Below are positions 8,121-16,437 of a DNA stretch of 50,047 bases, in pieces. Source of the DNA: a virus. Made by a program: the position numbers and the translations under genes. The stretch covers positions 1 to 50,047 of IMG/VR virus record IMGVR_UViG_3300035698_027862, one strand, 5' to 3'. Position 1 is the first letter of the stretch. Each line of letters starts with the position of its first letter. The notes under the pieces are model-generated. The model had not been told where the DNA came from. It did not search any database and was given only the letters and a program-made list of their open reading frames with translations.

Positions 8121-9525
8121 AAACGATAACGATAAAGAGACAGCGAATATCGACAGGATGATCAAGCTTACGGATTTGCAGACGGAACAGCTGGTGGTAA
8201 AACAGTTTTTCAGCGACAATGACTACGCCAGTCTGATCGCCGAGAATTACGACAAGAGGATATGCAACAATGATTCATTGAGTGTCATACTTAATCTGGG
8301 TGTCGAGTATTTTAAAAAATACATCAGGAGTCCCTCGATAAACGACACTCCGAAGATTTTTGAAAATTACTGCGAACAGGACAATCCCAAGGTTGACTAT
8401 GTCAAACTGATGGCCGATTTCACAATGTGTCTGGAAATGAAGATCGACGATGTTGATTTCATAGAGGATTGTGTCATAGGGTTTATCCAGAGACGTTCCA
8501 TCTATTTTTCAATGTATGACAACATGAAGAGCATCGACGATAAGAAACAGAGCGATAAAGTCATAGTTGAAAATTGCATAGAGAAAATGCACAGGGTCGC
8601 CGATATTTCTTTCCACAGCAATACTGAGTTCGAGTATTACAGGGATCTGGACAGACATCTTCATGAACTTACAATAGAAAGCAAGAAGATAAAACTGGGA
8701 TACCGAGAACTTGATAAGAGAACAGGAGGAGGACTTCCTGCCGAGGGCAAATACATGATGGTGATCATGGCGAAGTCAGGACTTGGAAAAAGTCTGATGA
8801 TGTCGAATTTCGTCGTCAACTTCATGAAACAGAATCTGTTCCCCATGTTAATAACTCTTGAAATGCCCGAGAAGATGTATGGTCACAGGATAGATGCCCA
8901 TATATCGCAGATGGATATGTATTCCATACCCAAAAATATCGAGCAGGCCAAACATAACATAATGGAATTCTATGAGAAATATCCGAGGAGCAATCTTGTC
9001 ATAAAGGATTTTCCGCCCAACTCCATCAACTGTCATTTTCTCGAGCGGTATTTAAAAAAATACATACACAAGAACCGCAAGCCCGATGTTTTCATAGTGG
9101 ACTACATAAGTCTTCTGCAGCCGAGCGAATACGGACAGGGCGACACTTCATACGACAGGCTGGGCAAGATAGCGAAGGAACTGAGCAGGATTAGCTATGA
9201 GTTTGAAATACCTGTAATAGCACCCATACAGATCAACAGGTCGGGATATGATTCGAAAACTCCGTCCATGAGTAACATAGCGGAATCCATGGTTGTACTT
9301 CACACAACTGATTTTCTGGGAGTATTGTCGCAGGGCGAGGGCGACCGGGAGAACAGCAAGATAACTTTCAGGGTGTTGAAGAACAGGAGCGGTATTATCG
9401 GCGAGCCTATCGATTTCGACATCAACTATAGTACATTGTCCATATCGGATGCTGATATAAAGGCAGAGGATAAGACACAGACTGAAGTCGCTAAAAAACT
9501 GGTGAAGGATATCAAAGGGCTATAA
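8113..9525 (+). CDS. 41: DnaB-family replicative helicase (T4 gp41-like)
   Basis: This 470-residue protein unwinds DNA ahead of the fork. Residues 1-180 form a helical N-terminal domain. The RecA-like motor follows: Walker A AKSGLGKS at residues 220-227 with K226, TLEMPEKM near 257, Walker B VFIVDYISLL near 327, PIQINRSG near 374 and the arginine-bearing LKNRSG near 423. Length and motif order match gp41/DnaB helicases (T4 gp41 has 475 residues). It lies directly after the recombinase gene. Confidence 0.95.
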   Translation: MYKNDNDKETANIDRMIKLTDLQTEQLVVKQFFSDNDYASLIAENYDKRICNNDSLSVILNLGVEYFKKYIRSPSINDTPKIFENYCEQDNPKVDYVKLMADFTMCLEMKIDDVDFIEDCVIGFIQRRSIYFSMYDNMKSIDDKKQSDKVIVENCIEKMHRVADISFHSNTEFEYYRDLDRHLHELTIESKKIKLGYRELDKRTGGGLPAEGKYMMVIMAKSGLGKSLMMSNFVVNFMKQNLFPMLITLEMPEKMYGHRIDAHISQMDMYSIPKNIEQAKHNIMEFYEKYPRSNLVIKDFPPNSINCHFLERYLKKYIHKNRKPDVFIVDYISLLQPSEYGQGDTSYDRLGKIAKELSRISYEFEIPVIAPIQINRSGYDSKTPSMSNIAESMVVLHTTDFLGVLSQGEGDRENSKITFRVLKNRSGIIGEPIDFDINYSTLSISDADIKAEDKTQTEVAKKLVKDIKGL

Positions 9526-9527
9526 AC

Positions 9528-9827
9528 ATGATTGAAGAAATATATTACAGGTTCGATATGAAAGTGTCGGAACAGATTGTGCATAACATCGACATGGACG
9601 ACTTTCAGAAGAAATTCAAGAGGAAATGCAATAACATGTTCGACGGCAATGTGCCTAAAAATATTTCATTCATCTTGAAGAACCCGGAGATATGCCATGA
9701 ATATAGCAAATTGCTGGGACTGGATGTATGCACTTTCATTGAATTCATGGTGTATCTCGCACCAAGGGTGTTCAACAAGCGCATGATATCGTTTATACAT
9801 GAAAACTATGATTTGAAAAAGGTATGA
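9528..9827 (+). CDS. Unknown small protein between helicase and candidate loader
   Basis: This 99-residue protein begins three bases after the helicase stop, with AAAGGG at good distance. It is charged at the N-terminus (KKFKRKC) and helical in the C-terminal half. In T4-like genomes the late co-activator gp33 sits near genes 59 and 32, and this gene has similar size and position, but I see no convincing sequence match. It should be treated as unknown. Confidence 0.7.
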   Translation: MIEEIYYRFDMKVSEQIVHNIDMDDFQKKFKRKCNNMFDGNVPKNISFILKNPEICHEYSKLLGLDVCTFIEFMVYLAPRVFNKRMISFIHENYDLKKV

Positions 9828-9828
9828 A

Positions 9829-10497
9829 ATGAATGTGACACCGGAACAACTATACAATTATTATCACCGTATGACTTTTTTTCACCAGCGGTCCATTTAT
9901 CCGAGACATGTCAAGGATTTTACAAAAGCCAGGTCGAATACATGGTGGGCTGACTTTGTAAAGGCATCCGAAAGAATAAACACGAATCCCAACATAGACT
10001 ATAGGAATCTGGTCGATGCCCTCGCATCCACATACAATGGACGGTTTGAACCCAAACTGATGTGCAGTCTGAAAGGTATGAAGATATATAATACCTATGT
10101 GAAGATAAAAAATTGCGACTTCGACATTTCCCGCATAGAAAATGTTCTCAAGACGGATATGATGGCGGTGTCCAGTGCGATGATCGACATGGGTATAGAC
10201 GACTTCGGCGAATACATGGTGTTCAACAACAGTGTCATACCCGTCGTGGCATATCATTACTCAAGCGGGTTGATAAGTTCGTTTTTTCTGGCGGCTGTTC
10301 CGGACATTCTGTCCGACATGCAGGTATACTCGCCGGACATACGTGAAGAATATTTTCAGGATTTCATCGTTAATTACAATACTTCGAGGGAAAAGATATT
10401 GAAATCGGCCATGATGAGAAAAATATCCGATAATTTTTATGAAATAATGAATAAAATTGTTAAAAAAAATAAAAAACAAGTTATACTAAACAAGTAG
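9829..10497 (+). CDS. Candidate helicase loader (gp59-like)
   Basis: This 222-residue protein is basic and almost all alpha-helical, ending in a lysine-rich tail. Size, composition and location between the helicase and gp32-like genes fit T4 gp59 (217 residues), which loads gp41 onto gp32-coated DNA. The N-terminal pattern LYNYYHRM resembles the start of gp59 (KLYLMIKQHM). These are position and pattern arguments only, since gp59 proteins diverge strongly and no catalytic residues exist to check. The promoter for the next gene lies inside its last codons. Confidence 0.45.
   Translation: MNVTPEQLYNYYHRMTFFHQRSIYPRHVKDFTKARSNTWWADFVKASERINTNPNIDYRNLVDALASTYNGRFEPKLMCSLKGMKIYNTYVKIKNCDFDISRIENVLKTDMMAVSSAMIDMGIDDFGEYMVFNNSVIPVVAYHYSSGLISSFFLAAVPDILSDMQVYSPDIREEYFQDFIVNYNTSREKILKSAMMRKISDNFYEIMNKIVKKNKKQVILNK
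10460..10487 (+). promoter_or_regulatory. Promoter (TTAAAA-N16-TATACT) before the gp32-like gene
   Basis: TTAAAA at 10460-10465 and TATACT at 10482-10487 are 16 bases apart and overlap the 3' end of the upstream gene. The gp32-like start codon at 10526 follows, with AAAGGAG in between. It matches the family of promoters in this window less perfectly than most. Confidence 0.55.
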
Positions 10498-10525
10498 AAA
10501 CACAAATCTCAAAAGGAGAAAACAA

Positions 10526-11557
10526 ATGGAAGATCGTAAAAAGTTGTTCGAAGAGGACAAACAACGTGAACTGGAAAGGTTTAACAGCAAGAACATCAAG
10601 AAACCTGAAAGGGTGTCGATGTCGGAAGATCCCAGGATTGTGAAATGGGCGGCAGGTAAGACATTCCGCATGAGGTTGCTGTTTGTTCCCGTCGGCGAAA
10701 GTAAAAAAACTTTTATCCATAAGTTCATCCATACCAACTGGGACTATGAAACCCGTACCTACACATGGGTGACATGTCCGACATCCGAATATCTGGACGA
10801 CAGGAACGGGTTCGATCTGTGTCCGATATGTACGGAGAACAGTGTTCTTTATGAAAAGTCGGAAACATCGCCCACCTGCAAGGAAATGTATGAAAAGATG
10901 AGACGGCAATTTTATGGTTTCGCCCTCGCATATATTATATCTGATCCCGAAACACCCGCCAACAATGGAACTGTCAAGATTGTCAAGTACGGTGTGAAAA
11001 TGAGGAAGTTCCTCAAAAAGGAAATTTACGGCATAGATGAAGATGCCTGGAAGAACAAGAAGGAACAAGAGGGTAAAGAACCTGTAGAGGATGAATCCAA
11101 TGAAGAAGAAACTGTCGGTTTCGGCGCTTTCGACATTACCAAAGGTTTTGACTTTATTGTATCGGTGACATCCAACCCGGCGGACGGCAAGGACTACAAG
11201 GCATATGGCTGCAAGTTCAGCAGGACACCTTCAGAGCTTCCGATTGCACAGGAAGAAATAGACAAACAGGCTGTGGAACTCGAATTTGAAAAGGATTTCT
11301 ATACTTCATCTTCGAAAATGGATATTCTCAATCTGTACAATATCTATATGGCCGGCTCCGGAACTGCGGAGGAAGAAACAAACGGTATGGAACAATTCGG
11401 TGACAATACCATTCCGGCCGAATCAAATCCCGTATCTGTTCCGGAACAGAATACCGTACCGGAAACAGAAACAGAACCTGCACCGGGTCCTGTAAAATCG
11501 GATGCATTGGATCTCGGCGACATAGATTCGATTGTGAATGAAATAGAAAATAAATAG
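10526..11557 (+). CDS. 32: Single-stranded DNA-binding protein (T4 gp32-like)
   Basis: This 343-residue protein coats single-stranded DNA at forks and in recombination. The N-terminus is basic, and residues about 70-115 contain a histidine followed by TCPTS and LCPIC, the His-Cys-Cys-Cys zinc arrangement of gp32. Aromatic residues for DNA stacking (NWDYETRTYTW) lie next to it. The C-terminal 75 residues are acidic and proline-rich, ending in ALDLGDIDSIVNEIENK, like the acidic protein-interaction tail of gp32. It has its own promoter, as expected for a protein needed in quantity. Confidence 0.88.
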   Translation: MEDRKKLFEEDKQRELERFNSKNIKKPERVSMSEDPRIVKWAAGKTFRMRLLFVPVGESKKTFIHKFIHTNWDYETRTYTWVTCPTSEYLDDRNGFDLCPICTENSVLYEKSETSPTCKEMYEKMRRQFYGFALAYIISDPETPANNGTVKIVKYGVKMRKFLKKEIYGIDEDAWKNKKEQEGKEPVEDESNEEETVGFGAFDITKGFDFIVSVTSNPADGKDYKAYGCKFSRTPSELPIAQEEIDKQAVELEFEKDFYTSSSKMDILNLYNIYMAGSGTAEEETNGMEQFGDNTIPAESNPVSVPEQNTVPETETEPAPGPVKSDALDLGDIDSIVNEIENK

Positions 11558-11567
11558 ATTGTTGTTG

Positions 11568-11595
11568 CGGGAGGGGGTGATTGCATCTCCTCCCG
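11568..11595 (+). terminator. GC-rich hairpin between gp32-like and clamp genes
   Basis: CGGGAGG (11568-11574) pairs perfectly with CCTCCCG (11589-11595) around a 14-base loop, just after the gp32-like stop. There is no run of T after it, so it may instead protect the upstream mRNA or reduce read-through, or be a protein-binding operator. No promoter is visible before the clamp gene, so some read-through is expected. Confidence 0.45.
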
Positions 11596-11620
11596 GCAGC
11601 TGTAACCAACAGAGGTCGAA

Positions 11621-12379
11621 ATGGAAATAATAATTCCTGATATAAAAATGTTCATGAATTTCATAGGGGCGATCAACAAGATTGTTCCTAGCTGTGAATT
11701 CAATGTAGGTATGGAAAAGACCGATGTATATGGTCAGATGGACAATATGACTATCAGGCTTCTCATGGAGACCACCTGCATGAAATCGTCGGACGGCAAC
11801 TTTAGTTTCTGTTTTCAGGAACTGGGAAAACTCGTCAAGGTGATGAACATGATATCGAGCGTGGAAAAAGTGGAGAATATTGTATTGCAGTACAACAAGA
11901 CATTTTTGAAATATGACAATGTCGCCAGTTTTAAACTGAAGGTGTCCAAGAAGGAACTTATAGAACAATATGTATCGGAACCGCTTGCGCATGAGATAAC
12001 ACCTCTGTACGGATTCAGAATCGACAACATGTCCCTGAAAAGCATTATACAGCAGATCAATGTTGTTGCCACATCCGAAAGCAAAGTGTATATTTCCAAG
12101 AAGAACGACAGTGTGATATGCGAGATAGCGGACAAGACCAACCCGATGGCTGACAGCGTCGGTATGCCCTTGTCCGACAATATCCAGGGTGAATTCGGCG
12201 AAGCTGTCATACTGACTGCCGATGTGTTCAAGTCTCTTAATTTCCTGAATGCCGGCGATATAGAAATGGTATACAACAGAAATTCAATGGGTAAGAACCT
12301 GCTGAATGTCAAGAGCATGGTTGGAGACGACAATACATATATCAAGGCAAGTCTCATATGTCTGCCTGTAAAGAATTGA
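11621..12379 (+). CDS. 45: Probable sliding clamp (T4 gp45-like)
   Basis: This 252-residue protein has the alternating strand and helix texture of processivity clamps, including a helix after the first strands (PDIKMFMNFIGAINKIV), a central connector (ITPLYGFRIDN) and a final strand (YIKASLICLPVKN). T4 gp45 has 228 residues. Clamps have no catalytic motif, so the call rests on length, texture and location after the single-strand binding gene in a complete T4-type core that also includes a gp44-like loader at 35.8 kb. In T4 the clamp also activates late transcription together with gp55. Confidence 0.68.
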   Translation: MEIIIPDIKMFMNFIGAINKIVPSCEFNVGMEKTDVYGQMDNMTIRLLMETTCMKSSDGNFSFCFQELGKLVKVMNMISSVEKVENIVLQYNKTFLKYDNVASFKLKVSKKELIEQYVSEPLAHEITPLYGFRIDNMSLKSIIQQINVVATSESKVYISKKNDSVICEIADKTNPMADSVGMPLSDNIQGEFGEAVILTADVFKSLNFLNAGDIEMVYNRNSMGKNLLNVKSMVGDDNTYIKASLICLPVKN

Positions 12380-12387
12380 AGGAAAAA

Positions 12388-12693
12388 ATGAAAAATAAAC
12401 TATATACTAAATCATATTTCATCAAACGCATCCGCGAGAAGGGTTTTAAAGTAGAACTTATATATGACAGGTATAGCGGCGACGGTGTCAGGTACTGGAC
12501 TATTGTCGTCGACTCCGGCGGGAAGGATCTGGTATTTACCTGCTACAAGAAAAGTTCGAAGGATTACTATTTTAAAATGCTGCTGGACAGCGACAATGAC
12601 TATACTTTCAGATTGAAATCAATGGAAGACATACTGGAAATTATTTCCAATATCATAAACGGTCCTGAAACATTAAAGGAGAATGCTAAGTGA
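12388..12693 (+). CDS. Unknown protein after the clamp gene
   Basis: This 101-residue protein starts at 12388, preceded by AAGGAAAA; an earlier in-frame ATG at 12358 would overlap the clamp gene. It is basic (KSYFIKRIREKGFK) with a likely beta sheet in the middle (YWTIVVDSGGKDLVFTCYKK) and a helical end. Its stop overlaps the start of the methyltransferase remnant (GTGA). No family is recognised. Confidence 0.65.
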   Translation: MKNKLYTKSYFIKRIREKGFKVELIYDRYSGDGVRYWTIVVDSGGKDLVFTCYKKSSKDYYFKMLLDSDNDYTFRLKSMEDILEIISNIINGPETLKENAK

Positions 12694-12737
12694 ATGTATT
12701 AAGTCTTTTCGACGGTATAAGCTGTGCAAGGGCATGA
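12690..12737 (+). pseudogene. Remnant of a C5-cytosine DNA methyltransferase
   Basis: A GTG start eight bases after AAGGAGA opens a 15-codon frame reading VLSLFDGISCARA before TGA. This matches the first strand and S-adenosylmethionine motif I at the very N-terminus of phage C5-cytosine methyltransferases (usually xNVLSLFDGISCG...). Nothing after the stop resembles the rest of the enzyme in any frame I read. The intact start signals and coupling to the upstream stop show that a full gene once followed. The short peptide could still be made. Confidence 0.65.
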
Positions 12738-12786
12738 CAGTCCCATAGTCTATGATAAACAGCAGATATCGGTAAAGGACGATATT

Positions 12787-13638
12787 ATGGCGAAGGTTGC
12801 AATTATGGAAGAAAAGATAGAACAGGAAAAACAAAATAAGATAAAGGAGAAAGACATGAAAGAAACTCTTGCAAACGACACATTGAAAACACAGGAACAA
12901 CCAAAGAATGAAAATATTCTGGCGGTGATTTCCAGACAGATGCATGAACAACCTACCGGTAATATTAACGACGGTAAAAGTATACCCGTAACAGAAAATC
13001 AAAAGGTATTGACAAAAGTTCACAAAGAAATAGTTGATATTGCTACTAAAGAATGTTTAAAAGATATATCTAAATGCAAGGAAGAAAATAAACAGTCGCC
13101 AGGTGAAACAACACCGGCCTCCTCCTGCGACGGTGATTGCAAATGCAAAAAACGTACAAGGGTTGCTTCCATCGACGGTAACAGGACAGTGTCCGAGACA
13201 TTCATCAACAGAATCAACAATATGAAGACGAGATTGGAATCGATTGTTTCCGATAATTTGAAAAAATCGGAAAAAATCAATTTGTCGCTGAAGAACTTGA
13301 ATGAAATCGACGGGTGTAGGAACATGCCGGAAATCGACGCCATGAAACAGACATTGTACGAGTCAATGTACAAGTCGCTTGTCAAAACTCTTGTGGATGC
13401 CGTACAGAACGGCGAGTATGATGTACCTGTCGTCACCGGCGATATAGATGGTGAATATTTGAATTCGTCACAGGCTGCGAAGCTATATGGATGTTCACAG
13501 GGAACAATGGGCAAAATGCTCAAGGAAGGTATTGTAAAAGGTTATATCAATGCCAGGAACAACAGAAACATGGTATTGAAATCAGATGTCGAAGAACTCA
13601 TTGCGAAAAGGGAAATTTCCGTAACGGAAGGGAAATGA
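12787..13638 (+). CDS. Protein with C-terminal excisionase-type helix-turn-helix domain
   Basis: This protein has 283 residues from the ATG at 12787 (AAAGGA upstream). A second in-frame ATG at 12856 has a stronger AAAGGAG site, so a 260-residue form is equally possible. Residues 1-100 are charged and low complexity. A cysteine cluster (CDGDCKCKK) lies near residue 118. The last 60 residues (YLNSSQAAKLYGCSQGTMGK...) match the MerR/excisionase-like helix-turn-helix: alanine-rich recognition helices, a turn, then a wing-like MVLKSDVEELI. It probably binds DNA; target and sense of regulation are unknown. Confidence 0.72.
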   Translation: MAKVAIMEEKIEQEKQNKIKEKDMKETLANDTLKTQEQPKNENILAVISRQMHEQPTGNINDGKSIPVTENQKVLTKVHKEIVDIATKECLKDISKCKEENKQSPGETTPASSCDGDCKCKKRTRVASIDGNRTVSETFINRINNMKTRLESIVSDNLKKSEKINLSLKNLNEIDGCRNMPEIDAMKQTLYESMYKSLVKTLVDAVQNGEYDVPVVTGDIDGEYLNSSQAAKLYGCSQGTMGKMLKEGIVKGYINARNNRNMVLKSDVEELIAKREISVTEGK

Positions 13639-13641
13639 CCA

Positions 13642-16119
13642 ATGAACAGGAAAAAGTACACCTATGAAGAGGCATATGCCGAATGTCTGGGTTATTTCAA
13701 CGGCGACGAGCTTGCAGCAGGTGTCATGGTCAACAAGTATCTACTCAAGGATTACAACGATAATTTTCTCGAGAAGAGTCCGTCCCAGCTGATCGACAGG
13801 ATAACCGACGATTTTCACAGGATTGAAAAAACATATCCCGGTTCCCTTGACCGTTCCGACATACATGAAGCTCTCGACAAGTTCAAATATATAGTGCCAC
13901 AAGGAAGTCCGTTGTTCGGCATAGGCAACAAGTATCATATTACAAGCATATCCAACTGTTTCCTCATAGAAAGCCCGAAGGACAGCTATCAGGATATAAT
14001 CAACAAGGATGCAGAGATCGCCAACATAGGTAAACACCGGGGAGGGTGCGGTATCGATATAAGCAATCTTCGTCCAAGGGGCATGAAGGTGAACAACAGT
14101 GCGCTGATTTCCGACGGCATAGGTATATTCATGGAGAGATATTCGAACACCGTCAAGGAGATAGCGCAGGCAGGCGGCAGAAGGGGAGCATTGCTTATAG
14201 GAATAGACTGCCGTCATCCCGACCTCGAGACTTTCATAACTATAAAAAGAAACAAGAGCAAGGTCAACGGCGCCAATGTCAGTATCAAATTCCATGACGA
14301 TTTTCTGACGGCGATTGAAAAGGACGAGGAATATGTTCTCAGGTTTCCAGTCGACGCCGAACCCGCCGACGCAGTATATACAAAGACTGTCAGGGCGAAA
14401 GACATATGGGACAAGTTCGTGGAGTCGAACCACAGTTCCGCCGAACCGGGAATATTCTTCTGGGATACTGTTCTTAAAAATTCATTGTCCGACTGCTATA
14501 GCGAATTTCCGACAGTTCTGGCGAATCCCTGCGGCGAACTTGTCCTTTCGGAGCATTCCGCATGTTTGCTCATGGCATTGAATCTTACCGGGTTTGTCGA
14601 CAAACCGTTCACACCGGAAGCATCTATAGACAAGAAACGTTTTGAAAAGTATGCGAGGATGGGAATGCGTCTCATAGACGACATGGTGGACATCGAGATA
14701 GAGAAAGTCAAAAAGATAATTGCAAAGAAGAAAAGCGATCCCGAATCTCTCAAGATCAAACAGCCGGAGATAGATATGTGGCAGGACATACTCGACAACT
14801 ATGTCAAGGGCAGGAGGACGGGACTGGGAATTCTCGGACTCGCCGACATGCTGGCGATGCTGAATATTTCATATGACAGCAAGAAATCCCTGAAGACAGT
14901 CGAAGAAGTGTTCAAGATGTTTCATACATTCTGCATGGACGAGCAATCGGTGCTTGCGAAGGAGAGGGGTAGTTTTCCCGTATGGAACTGGGAACTTGAA
15001 AAGGATTGCGGCTATATAAAGATCCTGCCGGAGGAAGTACAGGACAATATAAAGAAGAACGGCAGAAGAAATATTTCAATAACGACTGTCGCACCCACCG
15101 GATCAATATCGCTCATTACACAGACAAGCAGCGGACTGGAACCGATATTCAAACGTTCCTATATAAGAAGACGCAAGATAGCCGACATAGATTTGAAGAA
15201 CGACAAGGTGAAGGTCGACTTCCAGGACGAGGACGGTACTAAATGGGCTTCGTACGAAGTCAACCACCATGGTCTCGAACAGTGGAAGAAACTCAATCCC
15301 GGCAAGGATGCCGAAAAGTCTCCGTATGCAGGATGCGAAGCCGGAGAGATAGACTGGAAGAACAGGATCAAACTCCAGAGCATCATAGGACGATATATAA
15401 CTCACAGTCTGAGTTCGACTATCAACCTGCCTTCGGCCACTACCGAACAGGAGGTTGCCGACATCTACATGATGGCATGGAAGAACAAACTGAAGGGTGT
15501 TACAATATACAGGGAGGGTTCCAGACAGGGTGTGTTGGTCGATAAAAATACTGATACCAGCAAGAATATAATAGATTGTTCGTGTCCCGTCAGACCGGAT
15601 GTTCTTCCTTGTGAGATTGTATATTCCAACATACAGGGCAATGCCTGGATACTTTTTGTGGGTATATTGAACGACAGACCGTTTGAAATAATGGGCGGCA
15701 AGAAGAAGAATGTCGAGATTCCCAGGAAGTATAAAACCGGCTGGATAAAGAAGAACGGCAAAAATGCCAGCGGCAACAGTACATATGATCTATATATCGG
15801 TTCGCTGGAGGACAACGACGACAGGATGATTATAAAGGACATAGTTTCCGAGTTCGCACCTGATGCTGGAAGCTATACGAGAATTATCAGCGGCATGTTA
15901 AGCCATGGTGTACCTATCAAATTCATATGCGAACAGTTGAAGAAGGATAGTGCCAAGGCTCATATGTTCTGCTTCGAAGCATGTATCGCCAGGATTATTA
16001 AACGTTTTATAAAGGACGGTGAGAAATCTACAGAAGAATGTCCGCAGTGCAAGGCTAACCTGATATACAAGGACGGGTGCATGTTGTGTATGAATTGCGG
16101 TTTTAGCAAATGTTCCTGA
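13642..16119 (+). CDS. nrdJ: Class II (adenosylcobalamin-dependent) ribonucleotide reductase
   Basis: This 825-residue enzyme reduces ribonucleotides to deoxyribonucleotides for phage DNA synthesis, using adenosylcobalamin to make its radical. Visible features are the substrate-site cysteine in SNCFLIES (C106), the catalytic NPCGE at 295-299 with C297 and E299, a TGSISLITQTSSGLEP loop, and a C-terminal cysteine-rich tail (CPQC...CMLCMNCGFSKC) that serves thiol exchange or zinc binding in NrdJ proteins. No small subunit gene is nearby, as expected for class II. It starts four bases after the helix-turn-helix gene. No cobalamin riboswitch is seen upstream. Confidence 0.93.
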   Translation: MNRKKYTYEEAYAECLGYFNGDELAAGVMVNKYLLKDYNDNFLEKSPSQLIDRITDDFHRIEKTYPGSLDRSDIHEALDKFKYIVPQGSPLFGIGNKYHITSISNCFLIESPKDSYQDIINKDAEIANIGKHRGGCGIDISNLRPRGMKVNNSALISDGIGIFMERYSNTVKEIAQAGGRRGALLIGIDCRHPDLETFITIKRNKSKVNGANVSIKFHDDFLTAIEKDEEYVLRFPVDAEPADAVYTKTVRAKDIWDKFVESNHSSAEPGIFFWDTVLKNSLSDCYSEFPTVLANPCGELVLSEHSACLLMALNLTGFVDKPFTPEASIDKKRFEKYARMGMRLIDDMVDIEIEKVKKIIAKKKSDPESLKIKQPEIDMWQDILDNYVKGRRTGLGILGLADMLAMLNISYDSKKSLKTVEEVFKMFHTFCMDEQSVLAKERGSFPVWNWELEKDCGYIKILPEEVQDNIKKNGRRNISITTVAPTGSISLITQTSSGLEPIFKRSYIRRRKIADIDLKNDKVKVDFQDEDGTKWASYEVNHHGLEQWKKLNPGKDAEKSPYAGCEAGEIDWKNRIKLQSIIGRYITHSLSSTINLPSATTEQEVADIYMMAWKNKLKGVTIYREGSRQGVLVDKNTDTSKNIIDCSCPVRPDVLPCEIVYSNIQGNAWILFVGILNDRPFEIMGGKKKNVEIPRKYKTGWIKKNGKNASGNSTYDLYIGSLEDNDDRMIIKDIVSEFAPDAGSYTRIISGMLSHGVPIKFICEQLKKDSAKAHMFCFEACIARIIKRFIKDGEKSTEECPQCKANLIYKDGCMLCMNCGFSKCS

Positions 16120-16143
16120 ACTTTTATTTAACAAGGAGAAGAA

Positions 16144-16371
16144 ATGCACATAAGACTGAATGAAAAAATCATAATCAACACTGATGAAGTGGCGTCGGTC
16201 GAAAGTATCAGTTTTACAAAGGTGGAAACTCTGGTGGACAGTTCCCGGCTGGGTCAGGGTATTAAGAATTTCAAGGGTGTTGTCATCACATTCAGACAGG
16301 GTCATAAGATTACAGTGGAAGATGAAAAGGTCGATATCGAAGGACTCTGGAAAATACTGGAAAAACAGTAG
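16144..16371 (+). CDS. Unknown small beta-rich protein
   Basis: This 75-residue protein has a clear AAGGAG site. Its pattern of short strands (HIRLNEKIIINTDEVASVES, GVVITFRQGHKITVED) followed by a helix (LWKILEK) suggests a small barrel. I do not recognise a named family. It is the last gene before the late-type promoter of the pseudopilin gene. Confidence 0.7.
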   Translation: MHIRLNEKIIINTDEVASVESISFTKVETLVDSSRLGQGIKNFKGVVITFRQGHKITVEDEKVDIEGLWKILEKQ

Positions 16372-16405
16372 ACCTGCATTATCCATGCCTGGCATGCAAT
16401 CTGCT

Positions 16406-16413
16406 TATAAATA
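16406..16413 (+). promoter_or_regulatory. T4-type late promoter (TATAAATA) before the pseudopilin gene
   Basis: TATAAATA is identical to the T4 late promoter -10 element read by gp55. The first base of the ATG at 16438 lies 25 bases after its last base, the same spacing as at 20396-20403. A TATATT also overlaps here (16412-16417) but has only a poor -35 partner. Confidence 0.6.
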
Positions 16414-16437
16414 TATTAAACAAACAACAGGCATGCT

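Noticed and set aside
13500-13642. Cobalamin riboswitch upstream of NrdJ
   Set aside because: There is no intergenic space: the upstream gene ends four bases before NrdJ starts, and no B12-box-like sequence was seen.
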